A program made the translations under genes and the position numbers. This document shows positions 7,867 through 15,719 of a DNA stretch of 37,560 nt, in pieces. Origin of the DNA: Caulobacter endophyticus (GTDB lineage Bacteria; Pseudomonadota; Alphaproteobacteria; Caulobacterales; Caulobacteraceae); assembly GCF_003116815.1 (NCBI RefSeq), contig NZ_QDKQ01000044.1, forward strand, positions 1 to 37,560, read 5' to 3'. The notes under the pieces were generated by a model. It was not told where the DNA came from, did not search any database, and saw only the letters and a list, made by a program, of their open reading frames with translations. How positions within the stretch are numbered: the first letter of the stretch is position 1; every line of letters starts with the position of its first letter.

Positions 7867-10800
7867 ATGGGCGTGATCGCAAGGTCCCGCGTTTCAAGGG
7901 CCTCTTCGCGTCTTGCGGCGGCCTTGATCCTGACGCTCAGCGGCATCTTCATGTCCGTGGCGACACCCGCCGCCGCGGCGACGCCGGACGGATGGTGTTA
8001 CGCCGCCGGAGATGGCAGCGGGTTTCGCTGCGCGCCGTCAATGACCGCCGCATGCGACATCGCCTATGCCGACATGGCCACTTGGCCCCCTGTTATTGCC
8101 ATAGGGGGCTATCGTTGGCACATGGGCGTCACCCAGACCAACGCCACGACGGCCAAATGCAATTGGCTAAGAGAGGGGGTAGGCTGGGGCTTCGCGGGCA
8201 TCCACCTTTACTGCAAGGGATCGCCCGGTAGCTGTCAGACGGACGGCCCTATCGGCCCGGGCATGTGCCTTGCCGACAATGGCGGGCGTGCGACGCCCAT
8301 AACGGCTCATCCGATTGACCTCATGTCCGGCTCCAAGCGCTTTACCGAGCGTGAGCCAGGACCGGCATCCTTTGGTCCGCTTCTGACCCGGCAGTTCGTC
8401 AGCAGTCGCTACCAGTGGGCAAAATCCGACGTATTCGCGCAGCCTGAAAGCCTGGCCAACTGGGCCCTAGGCACGGGCGTGCGCCTCGATCTCGATCCGA
8501 GCTACTGGTCGGGAGGGCGTCTGGTCGTAACCCTGCCCGATGGGCAAGCTTTGACCTTCGCCAAGCAGGCGGACGGATCCTTGCAGCCAGTGTCGGAGAA
8601 CTACGGCGCCTTGCTGCAGACGGACTATCGCCTGGAGTTCGTCGGCGCCTTTCCAACCGATTTGTCGACCGTTGACGATGCAAGTTCGAAATGGCGGCTG
8701 CGCACGCCCGAGGGTGACCTCTATGAAATCGACACCCAAGCGCCGCCAGGGACTTCGGCCTACACGGTGGGCCGGCCGAGCAAGATCGTGTTCCGAGGGG
8801 GGGGAACCGTAACCCTCGCCTATGGTGCGGCCGGTGAACTTGTCTCGATGACGGATAGCGGCGGTCAGACGGTCACGGCTTCCTGGCAGATGACCAGCGG
8901 GGCCAATCCTGCGCCGGCGGTCATCACCCAGTTGGGGCTGCCTGGCGGCTACAAGATCCAATACGCCTATGGCGCGGTGTCGCCGCAGGAGAACTACGAC
9001 CAGCCCGAGCGCCTTCTCACCGTTGAGTACAAGAACGCGGCGGGCGCTCTATTGGACAAGACATCCTACGAGTATGGCGACGCGCGCTTTCCGACGTACG
9101 TGACGGCGGTGAAGGACAAGGATGACGTGGTCCGCTGGACGGCGTCATACGATGCCGAAGGGCGGGCGATCAGCAGCAGCGGCCCCGGTGGCGTCGACGC
9201 CACCTCCGTAGCCTACGGCGCCTCTGGCGCAAACTACACGCGCACCGTCACCAATGCTCTGGGCAAGCAGGAAACCTACAATTTCGCGCGATCCTACACC
9301 TGGATGTACGACACCAAGCTTGTGGGGACGACGGGGGTGGCGTCGACCAACTGCCCGGCGAGCGCGACATCGCTGACCTACGACGCCAACCGGTTCATCG
9401 CCTCGACGACGGATGAAGAAGGGCGGCTGACGACCTATGTGCGCGACACCGCCGGACGAATGACCCAGGTGACCGAAGGATCGGGAACGGCGGCGGCTCG
9501 GACGACCAACTACACTTGGAACACAACGTTCAATCTACCGAGCAAGGTGATCGAGCCCAAGCTGACGACCGACTATGTCTACAACACTGCCGGGGCTCTA
9601 ACCTCGCTGACCCAGACCGACACCAGCAGCTACACGGTCCCTTACGCCACCAACGGCCGCACCCGAACCTGGAGTTACGAGTGGAGCGCCACTGGCCAGT
9701 TGCTGAGTATTGATGGCCCGCTGTCGGGCACGGTGGACAAGCAGAGCTTCACCTACAACACCAATGGCTTCCTGCAGACCGCCACCGATGCGGTGGGCAA
9801 GGTCACGACGGTGACGGCGTGGGACTGGCGAGGCGAGCCGACGACGATCGTCGATCCCAACGGAGTGAGCGCGACCCTGACCTACGACGTCCAGGGACGG
9901 GTTCTGACGGCGACGATGAACCCCGGGGCGGCCCAGAGCCACTACCAGTTCACCTACAGCGCCATGGGCGATCTGACACGCATGACCCTGCCGGGCGGCG
10001 GCTGGCTGGACTACACCTATGACGCGGGCCGGCGACTGACCAAGGTTGAGAACGACCGCGGCGAGACCATCACCCTGACCCCGGACGCGCTCGGCGCGCC
10101 GACGGCCATGACGGTGAAGGCCTCGGGCGGGACGATCACCGGCCAGCAGAGCTTTGCCTACGACGAGCTGGGGCGGCTGATCCGCAGCGTCGGCGCGGGT
10201 TCGGAGACGACCCAGTTTTCCTACGACAAGGTGAGCAACGAGGTGGGCCTGGTTGATGCTCGCGGCAAGGCCTCGTCGACGGCGTTCGACGCGCTGGATC
10301 GGGTGATCACCAAAACCGATCCGGAAAGCCACAGCATCCGTTACGCCTACGAGGCCGGCGACGGTATGGTCAGCCACAAGGATGGCCGCGCGCTGGAGAC
10401 CACCATGGTGGTCGACGGCTTTGGCCAGACGATCATGGAAACGAGCCCCGACCGTGGCGTGCGCATGTACTGGTACGACGCGGCCGGGCGGATGACCAAG
10501 CTGATCGACGGCGACGGCGAGGAAACCAATTTCAGCTTCGACGGCGCGGGTCGCCCGACCGGGATCACCGTTCCGGGCGCGGCCTGGGAGACGGTGAGCT
10601 TTGGCTACGACGCCACGGCCGGCGGCAACAAGGGCCAAGGGAGGCTGACCAGCATCACCGAAGAGTCGGGCTCGACGGCCTATGTCTATGACGCCCAGGG
10701 TCGCATCATCCAGGACGCCAAGCTAATCCAGGGAGCGGCCTACACGGTGGGCTACGCCTACGACGTCAACGGCAAGGTGACCCAGGTTTCCCTGCCCTCG

Positions 10801-12354
10801 GGGCGCACAGTGATCTATGCGCGGGCGAGTGACGGCCTAGTGACGGGGGTGAGCACCAAGGTCTCGCCGACGGCGGCGAGCCAGGCTCTGGCCTCGAGCG
10901 TGAGCTACCAGCCGTTCGGCCCTCTGAAGGGCCTTACCTATGGCAACGGCCTGCAACTGGCGCGGACCTTCGATCAGAACGGCTGGCTGAGCCGCACGCG
11001 AGTTTCGGCCACGGGCGTGACGCGCCTTGACTTGTCATTCGACCGCAACGCCAACGGCCAGCTGGACGGGATCGCCGACAACGCCGCCACCGGCCGCAGC
11101 GCCAGCTTCGGCTACTACGACACCGGGCGCCTACAGTACGGCGTGGGCCCTTGGGGCGACCACAGCTACGCCTATGACGGGGCCGGCAACCGCACCGACT
11201 TCAGGACGGTGACCGGAGGCAATGTCGCCTACCAGTTCGCCCTCAATTCGGGGACCAACAACCGCGTCACCGAGGTGCAGGACACCAACGGCGATGTGCT
11301 GCGTCAGCTGATCTACCGCGACGGCGGCGATCTCTACGAGGACGCTGTCACCAGCGGCCCCGTCTGGCAGTACTACTACAACGGCCGCAAGCGCCTGGTG
11401 GTGGTCAACAAGGACGGGACCGACGTCAGCAACTACGGCTACGACTTCCGCGGCCAGCGGGTCTGGCGCTCGGTGTTCAGCCCCACCAGCAAGACCACCC
11501 ACTACGTCTTCGACCTGCAAGGCCATCTGCTGGCCGAGCACGACGGCAATACCGGCGCGGTGATCAAGGAGTACGTCTGGCTCGACGATGCGCCGCTGGC
11601 GGTGATCGATCACAGCACCGGCTCGGCTCAGATCTACTACATCCATGCCGGCCAGCTCGATGAGCCGCAGATGATGACCGACGCCTCCAAGGCCAAGGTC
11701 TGGGACGCCTTCGTCGAGCCCTTCGGCAAGGCTCAGGTGTTTGGCTCCACCGCCAGCCTGGACCTTCGCCTGCCAGGGCAATGGGAGCAGCTGGAATCCG
11801 GCTTCAGCCAGAACTGGAACCGCGACTACGATCCCTCCCTGGCCCGCTATGTCCAGGCTGATCCCCTGGGGCTGGCCGCCGGCCAGAGCCTCTACGCATA
11901 CGTCGATGGGAGGCCCACCGAATATGTAGATCCTGATGGGCTTCAGCGTTCACTGGTACGCCCTCTTGTACCGGGAAGTAACCCGAACATGGGTCCGCTT
12001 ACGCCTTACGATCTCACGGATGATGATCTTCTCAAAATGATCGGGTTGCCGACGAGCCTGGAGAGGTCTGTTAAGAAGGATAGGGATAAAATTAGAAAGG
12101 ATGCGGAATATAAAGATTATAAACGAATGTGCGCTCCGATAATGCAGCGGCCGGATCAAGATAGGTGTTCATATCTTGGACGGCGCATCAAGCGTTCTGA
12201 GCAGTGTATAAAAATGCGGATAAGCTGGGATTCAAGATGGGGCCCTGGGCGCCACAGCATCTCAATAATACAAGAGTTTGTGTTTCAATCGAGGCTTAAG
12301 AAGGAGTATAACGATAATTGTACCTCAAATATAAAATGGTGTCCAATTAGGTAA
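7867..12354 (+). CDS. Sec-exported Rhs/YD-repeat polymorphic toxin
   Basis: This 1,495-residue protein (start ATG 7867; ATG 7819 would add 16) begins with a signal peptide: basic n-region, LAAALILTLSGIFM core, predicted cut after PAAAA near 38. A cysteine-rich domain follows, with seven Cys between 44 and 134. A DUF6531-like entry region starts near 148 (HPIDLMSG), and then dozens of YD repeats (Y-D-x-x-G-R type) form the Rhs shell. The core ends with the Rhs-associated motif DYDPSLARYVQADPLGL and, near 1350-1360, PTEYVDPDGL. The last 135 residues are a distinct tip. Rhs shells encapsulate a C-terminal toxin, used in competition between bacteria. Lying directly after a T2SS-type operon, with a Sec signal, it is a plausible substrate of that apparatus; this is inference. 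Confidence 0.9.
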   Translation: MGVIARSRVSRASSRLAAALILTLSGIFMSVATPAAAATPDGWCYAAGDGSGFRCAPSMTAACDIAYADMATWPPVIAIGGYRWHMGVTQTNATTAKCNWLREGVGWGFAGIHLYCKGSPGSCQTDGPIGPGMCLADNGGRATPITAHPIDLMSGSKRFTEREPGPASFGPLLTRQFVSSRYQWAKSDVFAQPESLANWALGTGVRLDLDPSYWSGGRLVVTLPDGQALTFAKQADGSLQPVSENYGALLQTDYRLEFVGAFPTDLSTVDDASSKWRLRTPEGDLYEIDTQAPPGTSAYTVGRPSKIVFRGGGTVTLAYGAAGELVSMTDSGGQTVTASWQMTSGANPAPAVITQLGLPGGYKIQYAYGAVSPQENYDQPERLLTVEYKNAAGALLDKTSYEYGDARFPTYVTAVKDKDDVVRWTASYDAEGRAISSSGPGGVDATSVAYGASGANYTRTVTNALGKQETYNFARSYTWMYDTKLVGTTGVASTNCPASATSLTYDANRFIASTTDEEGRLTTYVRDTAGRMTQVTEGSGTAAARTTNYTWNTTFNLPSKVIEPKLTTDYVYNTAGALTSLTQTDTSSYTVPYATNGRTRTWSYEWSATGQLLSIDGPLSGTVDKQSFTYNTNGFLQTATDAVGKVTTVTAWDWRGEPTTIVDPNGVSATLTYDVQGRVLTATMNPGAAQSHYQFTYSAMGDLTRMTLPGGGWLDYTYDAGRRLTKVENDRGETITLTPDALGAPTAMTVKASGGTITGQQSFAYDELGRLIRSVGAGSETTQFSYDKVSNEVGLVDARGKASSTAFDALDRVITKTDPESHSIRYAYEAGDGMVSHKDGRALETTMVVDGFGQTIMETSPDRGVRMYWYDAAGRMTKLIDGDGEETNFSFDGAGRPTGITVPGAAWETVSFGYDATAGGNKGQGRLTSITEESGSTAYVYDAQGRIIQDAKLIQGAAYTVGYAYDVNGKVTQVSLPSGRTVIYARASDGLVTGVSTKVSPTAASQALASSVSYQPFGPLKGLTYGNGLQLARTFDQNGWLSRTRVSATGVTRLDLSFDRNANGQLDGIADNAATGRSASFGYYDTGRLQYGVGPWGDHSYAYDGAGNRTDFRTVTGGNVAYQFALNSGTNNRVTEVQDTNGDVLRQLIYRDGGDLYEDAVTSGPVWQYYYNGRKRLVVVNKDGTDVSNYGYDFRGQRVWRSVFSPTSKTTHYVFDLQGHLLAEHDGNTGAVIKEYVWLDDAPLAVIDHSTGSAQIYYIHAGQLDEPQMMTDASKAKVWDAFVEPFGKAQVFGSTASLDLRLPGQWEQLESGFSQNWNRDYDPSLARYVQADPLGLAAGQSLYAYVDGRPTEYVDPDGLQRSLVRPLVPGSNPNMGPLTPYDLTDDDLLKMIGLPTSLERSVKKDRDKIRKDAEYKDYKRMCAPIMQRPDQDRCSYLGRRIKRSEQCIKMRISWDSRWGPGRHSISIIQEFVFQSRLKKEYNDNCTSNIKWCPIR
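11947..12354 (+). other. Rhs C-terminal toxin tip (variable module)
   Basis: Right after the DPDGL core-end motif, codon use shifts from GC-rich to visibly AT-rich and stays so to the stop and through the next gene. This is the signature of a horizontally exchanged Rhs tip. The 135-residue module has a lysine-rich linker, five cysteines (MCAP, RCSY, QCIK, NCTS, WCPI), and a central WDSRWGPGRH motif followed by a helix ending in KKEYNDNC. I recognise no named toxin family. A nuclease is possible because of the His/Asp/Arg-rich centre, but unproven. Confidence 0.7.
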
Positions 12355-12359
12355 TTGTT

Positions 12360-12722
12360 ATGAACATATATGATATATATGAGCTTTATAGGGCTTATTC
12401 GCCGTTCATGCATGTGAAAACATTTAGCGTTGATATGATTGGCTCGGATGGTGACACACTGCTTCACGTTGTGAGCATGGAAGGAAGTGCTGAGGCGGTG
12501 AGGGTGCTTTTGCAGGCTGGGGCCAATCCAAATATTAGGGGGGATCTTGGTAGAGTCCCTCTTCACAATGCTGTTTCGGCTAAAAGTGAAATGTGTGTCG
12601 ATTTGCTGCTTAGGGGGGGGGCGTCAAAAATCATAAAAGATGAAGATGGCTATACCCCCGAGGAGCTGGCTAGAGTTTTGGACTATAAAAATATAGCCTC
12701 TGCAATACGTCAATTTGCTTGA
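12360..12722 (+). CDS. Ankyrin-repeat protein, probable immunity to the Rhs tip
   Basis: This is a 120-residue cytoplasmic protein with about three ankyrin repeats: one from GDTLLHVV to LLQAGANPN, one from RVPLHNAV to LLLRGGASK, and a degenerate third from YTPEELARV. There is no signal peptide. It starts five bases after the Rhs stop and shares the AT-rich composition of the toxin tip, unlike everything around. Ankyrin proteins are a known class of immunity proteins in polymorphic toxin systems (comparative-genomics knowledge). The adjacency and matching composition argue that tip and immunity gene moved together. Binding to the tip is inferred. Confidence 0.78.
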   Translation: MNIYDIYELYRAYSPFMHVKTFSVDMIGSDGDTLLHVVSMEGSAEAVRVLLQAGANPNIRGDLGRVPLHNAVSAKSEMCVDLLLRGGASKIIKDEDGYTPEELARVLDYKNIASAIRQFA

Positions 12723-13425
12723 TTTTTCTACGCTAAATGGCATGGCGCTGTGTCCATCGGAGTTTTCACCAGGGCGCTTCCTGCCTTCGTAGAAGTTTAG
12801 ATGGAGCAGAGCGAAACGGCTGGGCGGCGATCGGGTCGCATAGAGGCGTCTTTTTCTGCCGACTGGTACTTCGCCATTTGGCGCAGTTTGTAACGCGGTG
12901 TGAAGTATTCAGAAAGCGCCAAACATCATCGGAGCTAGGCTGGGAAAATCTCATGAAAGGCTCGGAGCGATCGTCGATCTCAAGCGGGTTGAATGGTTCG
13001 AAAGGCGACTGGCCCGGGTCATCACCCGTGAACTGATAGCGGTATTGACCAGCCTGGACTGAGAAGTGCAGGTGCCTATGCCGGACTCCTCGCCCTGCGC
13101 GAACGGCCTTAAGAGGGCAAAAGCAGCCAAGCTTGCCTCTGCGCTGCCCAGCAATAGGCAGGATGCTGAAGGCAAAGCTTGGGACCGCCAATCTCTTCGA
13201 GCGGGAGGCCATCCAGCGACGGCAAGGAGTTGTGCCAGCCAGCAGCGTGTCGAATGCGGCTACGCCTCTTCGCCGCTTTTAATGTCGCTTTCCTGGAGGG
13301 GCGCCAACGTCCGGTAATCGAGTTTCTAGAGCGATCGTTGAGTCCGCTCCTGGCGCTAACCGCCCTTGCCGCCTTTGCGAGTATATGTCATCGGCCTGGA
13401 ACCACGTACGACTAAATCGCGATCC
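12723..13425 (+). other. Gene-poor stretch with short, probably decayed ORFs
   Basis: About 700 bases carry no gene I can support. Composition returns gradually from AT-rich to the local norm. Several short frames read protein-like but are broken by stops: one of 30 codons from ATG 12798, and a helix-like stretch (LKRVEWFERRLARVITREL) around 12970-13060 that lacks a start codon. This looks like the debris of one or more genes, perhaps older Rhs tips or immunity genes, which commonly accumulate downstream of Rhs loci. No insertion-sequence ends were seen. Confidence 0.4.
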
Positions 13426-13764
13426 ATGACCGCCGATGACTTCCGCCAGCTGGCGCTCAGCCAGCTCAACGCCCGCGTCGCCTCGCGCCTGGGAACGATC
13501 GAGTTCTTGGTCGGCGACAAGGTGTTCGCCACTCTGGGCGCGCCCGATCCGGCCTTCGCCGTCCTGCGCCTTTCGCCCGAAGACCAGGCGGGGGCTATGG
13601 CTGCGGCGCCCGGCGTCTTCTCACCTCAGGCTGGCGGGGCCGGCGCCCGCGGCGTGACCTGCGTGCGTTTGGCGCTGGCTCAGGCCGAGCTGCTGAAGCC
13701 GGTCATGGCCAAGGCGGCCGCCAGGGCCCGCAATAGCAAAAGCGCTTTCACCCGCCTGGCTTGA
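13426..13764 (+). CDS. YjbR/MmcQ-like DNA-binding fold protein
   Basis: This 112-residue protein fits the MmcQ/YjbR (CyaY-like fold) family. It has an N-terminal helix TADDFRQLALSQ, the strand pair GTIEFLVGDKVFATLG, LRLSPEDQ, a central PGVFSPQ, then GVTCVRLALAQAELLKPVMAKAA. The family is widespread, and its molecular role is unclear. The start is the ATG at 13426; the frame is open upstream to 13366. It seems unrelated to the toxin and lasso systems on either side and is probably a chromosomal resident or a passenger. Confidence 0.75.
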   Translation: MTADDFRQLALSQLNARVASRLGTIEFLVGDKVFATLGAPDPAFAVLRLSPEDQAGAMAAAPGVFSPQAGGAGARGVTCVRLALAQAELLKPVMAKAAARARNSKSAFTRLA

Positions 13765-13844
13765 CCCGCCGGCGTCATTCAGTTCGGCAATGACACCCGC
13801 GCTCGCCGACTGCGCCTTGCCATTTGACTGAACCCCGTTCTAGA

Positions 13845-13877
13845 CTCGACGCACGCCGCTGAAAGCGCGGCGTCGAG
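13845..13877. terminator. Strong inverted repeat downstream of the YjbR-like gene
   Basis: An eight-base perfect inverted repeat (CTCGACGC at 13845-13852, GCGTCGAG at 13870-13877) encloses a second, competing stem (CGCCGC/GCGGCG). It lies about 80 bases after the stop of the YjbR-like gene. No T-run follows on either strand, so it could be a factor-independent-like pause, an RNA stability element or an operator rather than a classical terminator. Confidence 0.35.
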
Positions 13878-13986
13878 GCGTGAGAACCTCGCTTGAACCA
13901 ACCGCTTCGCGTTCGGCTCCGCCCCGGCGCGACCGGTGTGCTGCGCCGGCGGCGCCGTCGATGACGGCCGCTCCACACTCAAGCTC

Positions 13987-14058
13987 GGTCTCAGGGACCC
14001 GGCCCCGCCGGATCCGACGCCTCTCCTGGAGGCGGATGTGGCTAGGCAAACTGAGACC
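13987..14058 (+). promoter_or_regulatory. Possible multi-stem leader structure upstream of the FecI gene
   Basis: Closing arms GGTCTCAG (13987-13994) and CTGAGACC (14051-14058) enclose two further hairpins: a CCGG/CCGG stem with a five-base loop, and a longer one around CGCCTC/GAGGCG flanked by ATCC/GGAT. Together they could fold as a three-way junction ending about 42 bases before the sigma-factor start. The rest of the 335-base gap (13765-14099) shows no gene. This is a sequence-only fold prediction made by eye. Confidence 0.35.
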
Positions 14059-14099
14059 AGACTTCGATCACGCGATCATTGGATCGGGACAGCCCCCCG

Positions 14100-14639
14100 A
14101 TGACCATGGATACCGCCGACCCGCTGCTGGGCGACGCTGACGACACGCGCCGCCAGCTCGACGCCTTGTTCCGCCGACAGGCTCCCGCCCTCGTGCGGTT
14201 CCTGCGCCGGCGCACCAGCCAGGACGAGGCCCAGGACCTGGCGCAGGAGGCCTTCCTGCGCCTGACCCGGGCAGCCGAGGGCCAGAGCCTTCAGAAGCCC
14301 GAGGCCTATCTCGCCCGCATCGCCCGGAACCTGCTGCGCGACCGCGCCAAGAGCGTCTCAGGGTTTCGTGAGCGCACCCACGCGGTCTTGGACCCGGAGT
14401 TGCACGCAGCCAATGACGGCGACCCGCACCTGGCGCTGGAAGCCCGCCAACTGCTCGAACGTCACGAGGCGGCGATCCTGAAACTCAAGCCGAAGCCCCG
14501 AGAGGTCTATCTTCGCCACAGGATCGAAGGCCAGACCTACGCCGAGATCGCCAAGGCCATGGGCCTCGGGCTCAACTCCATCGAGCGGTACATGATCACG
14601 GCGATCGCCACCATCGACCGCCACCTCGGCCGGCCCTAA
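14100..14639 (+). CDS. FecI-type ECF sigma factor of the lasso locus
   Basis: This 179-residue extracytoplasmic-function sigma factor has region 2 near 20-75 (LVRFLRRRTSQDEAQDLAQEAFLRL) and region 4 near 120-175 (KPREVYLRHRIEGQTYAEIAKAMGLGLNSIERYM). It should direct RNA polymerase to promoters of its own regulon when released by FecR. The start is ATG 14100 (ATG 14106 is equally possible); no clear Shine-Dalgarno. It is followed nine bases later by fecR and then by a TonB receptor with an STN domain, the full surface-signalling set. Such FecI/FecR pairs accompany lasso loci that encode an isopeptidase in caulobacters and sphingomonads. Confidence 0.9.
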   Translation: MTMDTADPLLGDADDTRRQLDALFRRQAPALVRFLRRRTSQDEAQDLAQEAFLRLTRAAEGQSLQKPEAYLARIARNLLRDRAKSVSGFRERTHAVLDPELHAANDGDPHLALEARQLLERHEAAILKLKPKPREVYLRHRIEGQTYAEIAKAMGLGLNSIERYMITAIATIDRHLGRP

Positions 14640-14648
14640 GATCATCCG

Positions 14649-15611
14649 ATGACTGTGGGGCATGACGAAAACCTTCGCCAGGAGGCGGCTCGCTGGTTCG
14701 CGCGCATGCGTGGACCCGGTGCGGACGCCGCGCGCGGCGAGTTCGACGCCTGGCGCGCCGATCCTCTGCGCCAGGAGACCTATGACCGCCTGGTCCAGCG
14801 CTTCGACGACTCGGTGGTCCTGGGCCACTCGCGGCTGTCGGAGCTTCGGCTTCGCACCAGCGCCGCACATCGAGGCCCGCCGGCGGCGGTGTGGTGGACG
14901 GCCGCCGCGGCGGGACTGGCCCTTGGGGCCGTCGTCCTGTCCCAGACGGTCCTCACGCCGCGCACGGGCGCCGGACTCGGTGAGCGATACGTCTCGGCGC
15001 CCGGCCAGATCCGCACCATAGCCCTGGCGCGCGACGTCACCGTCGTTCTCGACACCGACACCGTCCTGACCGCCTCGACGGCGGGAGATCACCCACGCCT
15101 GGTGCTGGAGCGTGGACGCGTCCGCGTCCAATCGGAGCGGCCTCTGCAAATCCAGGCGGACCAGGTTCGGGTGAACGCCGAGCGCGGCGCCTTCGATCTT
15201 CGCCGACAAGGCGGCGACGAAGTCGAGGTCGCGACGCTTCGGGGCGATGTGCGGGCCGAGGGCGGCGGGCTGCTCCAGAAGACCCGGACCCGCATCGAGG
15301 CCGGCCAGCGCATGATCCTGACTGGCGGACGCCCAGGCGCGGCCACGCCGGCCCCGGCGCGGGACCGCCAATGGCCCACAGGCCTCCTCGTGTTCGATGG
15401 CGCGCGTCTAGACCAGGTGATCGCCGAGGCCAACCGCTACAGCGCCCGCAAGATTCGCCTCGCCGACCCAGCGCTCGCCCGCCTGCAAGTCAGCGGCGGT
15501 CTCAAGGTCACCGATCCCGACGGCCTCGCCCGCGCCTTGGGGGCGGCCCTTGGGTTGACGGTCTCCAGCGCGCCTGGCGGCGACCTGATCCTGACCCGCA
15601 ACGACGCCTGA
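14649..15611 (+). CDS. FecR-type anti-sigma / sigma regulator
   Basis: This is a 320-residue inner-membrane regulator. The N-terminal DUF4880 part (about 8-45, ARWFARMRGPGADAARGEFDAW) would bind the sigma factor in the cytoplasm. A membrane segment follows near 78-100. The FecR domain lies in the periplasm (about 115-205), and the C-terminal DUF4974/STN-like part (about 245-315, LLVFDGARLDQVIAEANRYS) would contact the signalling domain of the outer-membrane receptor. It reads nine bases downstream of the sigma gene, so the two are cotranscribed. The family acts as both inhibitor and activator of its sigma factor. Confidence 0.88.
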   Translation: MTVGHDENLRQEAARWFARMRGPGADAARGEFDAWRADPLRQETYDRLVQRFDDSVVLGHSRLSELRLRTSAAHRGPPAAVWWTAAAAGLALGAVVLSQTVLTPRTGAGLGERYVSAPGQIRTIALARDVTVVLDTDTVLTASTAGDHPRLVLERGRVRVQSERPLQIQADQVRVNAERGAFDLRRQGGDEVEVATLRGDVRAEGGGLLQKTRTRIEAGQRMILTGGRPGAATPAPARDRQWPTGLLVFDGARLDQVIAEANRYSARKIRLADPALARLQVSGGLKVTDPDGLARALGAALGLTVSSAPGGDLILTRNDA

Positions 15612-15634
15612 CATGCCTGCGACAATTCGATGAA

Positions 15635-15669
15635 AGTTTTTCTTCAGGTCGCGCGCGCCTAGCTCGTCA
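15635..15669 (+). promoter_or_regulatory. Candidate FecI-dependent promoter of the receptor/isopeptidase genes
   Basis: AGTTTTTC at 15635-15642 and CGTCA at 15665-15669 lie about 50 bases ahead of the receptor start. The distance between the first bases of the two blocks is 30. The same pair with the same 30-base offset lies ahead of the lasso precursor operon on the other strand. CGTC is a common -10 core of ECF sigma factors. The two-site match supports a shared sigma factor or regulator; with only two copies it is still a hypothesis. Confidence 0.45.
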
Positions 15670-15719
15670 AAGCCCCCCGAACGACCGCGACCGGCGCGGT
15701 CTGGGTTTTGGGGGCCCTC

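Noticed and set aside
9598..10638. A 346-codon minus-strand frame inside the Rhs gene
   Set aside because: It lies entirely opposite YD repeats, whose repeated codons keep the reverse frame open; no domain features.
8800..11700. Repetitive DNA that could be read as a tandem-repeat array or CRISPR
   Set aside because: The repetition is at protein level (YD repeats) with diverged codons; there are no fixed-length spacers.
12766..13212. A 148-codon minus-strand ORF in the gap after the ankyrin gene
   Set aside because: Composition and residue pattern are not convincing, it has no ribosome-binding site and no family; it remains part of the gene-poor stretch.
15687..15719. TTG start at 15708 for the TonB receptor
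   Set aside because: The ATG at 15720 gives a cleaner signal peptide, and the extra residues add nothing to it.
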